Position numbers and translations under genes: made by a program. Under the pieces are notes generated by a model, which made no database searches, was not told the origin of the DNA, and saw only the letters and a list, made by a program, of their open reading frames with translations. From Flavobacteriaceae bacterium (GTDB lineage: Bacteria; Bacteroidota; Bacteroidia; Flavobacteriales; Flavobacteriaceae), in the NCBI GenBank assembly GCA_018623655.1, contig JAAZVG010000093.1, positions 1 through 6,051 of the forward strand: DNA of 6,051 bases, read 5' to 3'. Shown one piece after another: positions 5,366 through 6,051 of the stretch (position 1 is its first letter; each line of letters starts with the position of its first letter).

Positions 5366-5956
5366 ACTAAAGCGGAGAAAACAAAAGCATTTATTATAGA
5401 AACTTCGGCAGTTCTTTTTTTAAAGCACGGTTATGAAGCTACAAGTCTAAGCATGCTTACTAATGCAACGGGACTGACTAAAGGTGCGATTTATGGAAAC
5501 TTCAAGGATAAAGAGGATTTAGCCAAGCAGGTATACCATTACACCTCTGAAATACTAATAACGACATTGAAATCACACATTGACACCCAGCAATCGGCCC
5601 AGTTGGCGATTCGAAAGCTTTTAGGTTTTTATAAAACCTATCCAGATTTTGCAAGAAAGTTGGGTTCATGTCCTATTGTAAGTTTTGGCGTTCAAAGTGC
5701 AGTTGTTCCAGATATTCAGTCCCTTGTAAACCAAACCATTGCGCGTATTGAAGAAATTTTCACTAGAGTTCTTAGTTTGGGACAAGAAAACGGAGAGTTT
5801 TATTTGAGTCTACCGCCTACAGTGTTTGCCAAGCAACTCTTTGCGCTTCTTCAAGGTGGTGTTACACAAAGTCTGATTACCAAAGACGATAAATATGCCA
5901 AGAATACTGCAACCTACATTGAACATCTCTTTCAAACTGCTGTTCAACGAAATTAG
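5363..5956 (+). CDS. TetR/AcrR family transcriptional regulator
   Basis: From ATG 5363 the protein has 197 residues, normal for TetR regulators. Residues ~5-57 are the DNA-binding domain: helix 1 (KTKAFIIETSAVLFLKHGYEATS) and the helix-turn-helix MLTNATGLTKGAIYGNFKDKED (31-52), with the family signature GAIYGNF in the recognition helix. The C-terminal ligand/dimer domain (60-197) includes GSCPIVSFGV (101-110), like a TetR group with a GCP motif at this place; the ligand cannot be predicted. A TTG at 5351 is in frame four codons earlier (KNR then Met), but ATG is preferred. The gene follows clpB by 36 bp and ends three bases before smpB, suggesting co-transcription. A 19-bp palindrome lies within the coding sequence (5622-5640). 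Its targets are unknown; control of its own operon or of an unlinked gene is possible. Confidence 0.9.
   Translation: MTKAEKTKAFIIETSAVLFLKHGYEATSLSMLTNATGLTKGAIYGNFKDKEDLAKQVYHYTSEILITTLKSHIDTQQSAQLAIRKLLGFYKTYPDFARKLGSCPIVSFGVQSAVVPDIQSLVNQTIARIEEIFTRVLSLGQENGEFYLSLPPTVFAKQLFALLQGGVTQSLITKDDKYAKNTATYIEHLFQTAVQRN
5622..5640. repeat. Perfect 19-bp inverted repeat inside the tetR coding sequence
   Basis: TAGGTTTT (5622-5629), TAT, AAAACCTA (5633-5640) is a perfect 8-bp-arm palindrome with a 3-nt spacer. It covers the residues around LLGFYKTY. It could be a TetR-type operator, an RNA hairpin, or chance; about one such repeat is expected by chance in a 6-kb window when several spacer lengths are allowed. 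Confidence 0.5.
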
Positions 5957-5959
5957 TTT

Positions 5960-6051
5960 ATGAGCCAGAATACGGTATCCATTAAAAATAAGCGCGCTAG
6001 ATACGACTATGAGTTGCTTGAAACCTTTGAAGCTGGTCTAGTATTAGGAGG
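5960..6051 (+). CDS. smpB: SsrA-binding protein SmpB, N-terminal part, runs off the right edge
   Basis: The ATG at 5960 opens a frame that stays open to the window end: MSQNTVSIKNKRARYDYELL and then ETFEAGLVLGG. This is the highly conserved start of SmpB: I.NKRARxDY followed by ETFEAGLVLxG, the first beta strands of its OB-fold barrel. SmpB binds the tRNA-like domain of tmRNA and delivers it to ribosomes stalled on broken mRNAs, in the cytoplasm. About 30 codons of the usual ~150 are present; the C-terminal tail that enters the decoding centre is outside. The start lies three bases after the tetR stop, without a Shine-Dalgarno, implying tight co-transcription and perhaps translational coupling. 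Confidence 0.92.
   Translation, partial: MSQNTVSIKNKRARYDYELLETFEAGLVLG

Overview
The window looks like an ordinary chromosomal stretch from a member of the Bacteroidota. The DNA is AT-rich. The start codons lack clear Shine-Dalgarno sequences. Two promoter candidates carry the TAnnTTTG -7 element typical of that phylum. The protein variants (a lipoprotein glutaminyl cyclase with an N-terminal extension, and an SHMT with a DISHPSGLIAKG segment) also fit. I cannot name a genus.

Layout: at the left edge, on the minus strand, lies the first 28 codons of a short-chain dehydrogenase/reductase. Just upstream of it, on the same strand, is a small signal recognition particle RNA (about 93 nt), which is missed by any protein-based reading. 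Its strong Bacteroidota-type promoter sits back to back with a candidate promoter for the plus-strand lipoprotein glutaminyl-peptide cyclotransferase. That gene converges on and overlaps glyA (serine hydroxymethyltransferase, minus strand) by 15 bp. A ~195-bp divergent intergenic region containing small inverted repeats separates glyA from a plus-strand group: clpB (disaggregase), a TetR/AcrR regulator, and the start of smpB (trans-translation factor), which runs off the right edge.

The most notable point is in clpB. The full-length reading frame (851 sense or recoded positions) is interrupted by one in-frame TGA at 2984-2986, inside the N-terminal substrate-binding domain. Both sides of the stop are in the same frame, so an indel error cannot explain it. 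The upstream piece is the first half of the Clp N-domain; the downstream piece has the second half plus both intact AAA+ modules and the middle domain. The cause could be a nonsense substitution with internal reinitiation, UGA readthrough, or a sequencing substitution. The short ATGA/ATGAGTAG overlaps around the stop make a reinitiation route possible.

Functionally, the right half is a proteostasis neighbourhood (ClpB rescues aggregates, SmpB with tmRNA rescues stalled ribosomes) with a TetR regulator between them, probably co-transcribed. The left half combines secretion (SRP RNA), envelope protein modification (glutaminyl cyclase) and one-carbon metabolism (GlyA), with no obvious single pathway. 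I found no mobile element, CRISPR array, tRNA or rRNA gene, and no clear evidence of a novel multi-gene system.
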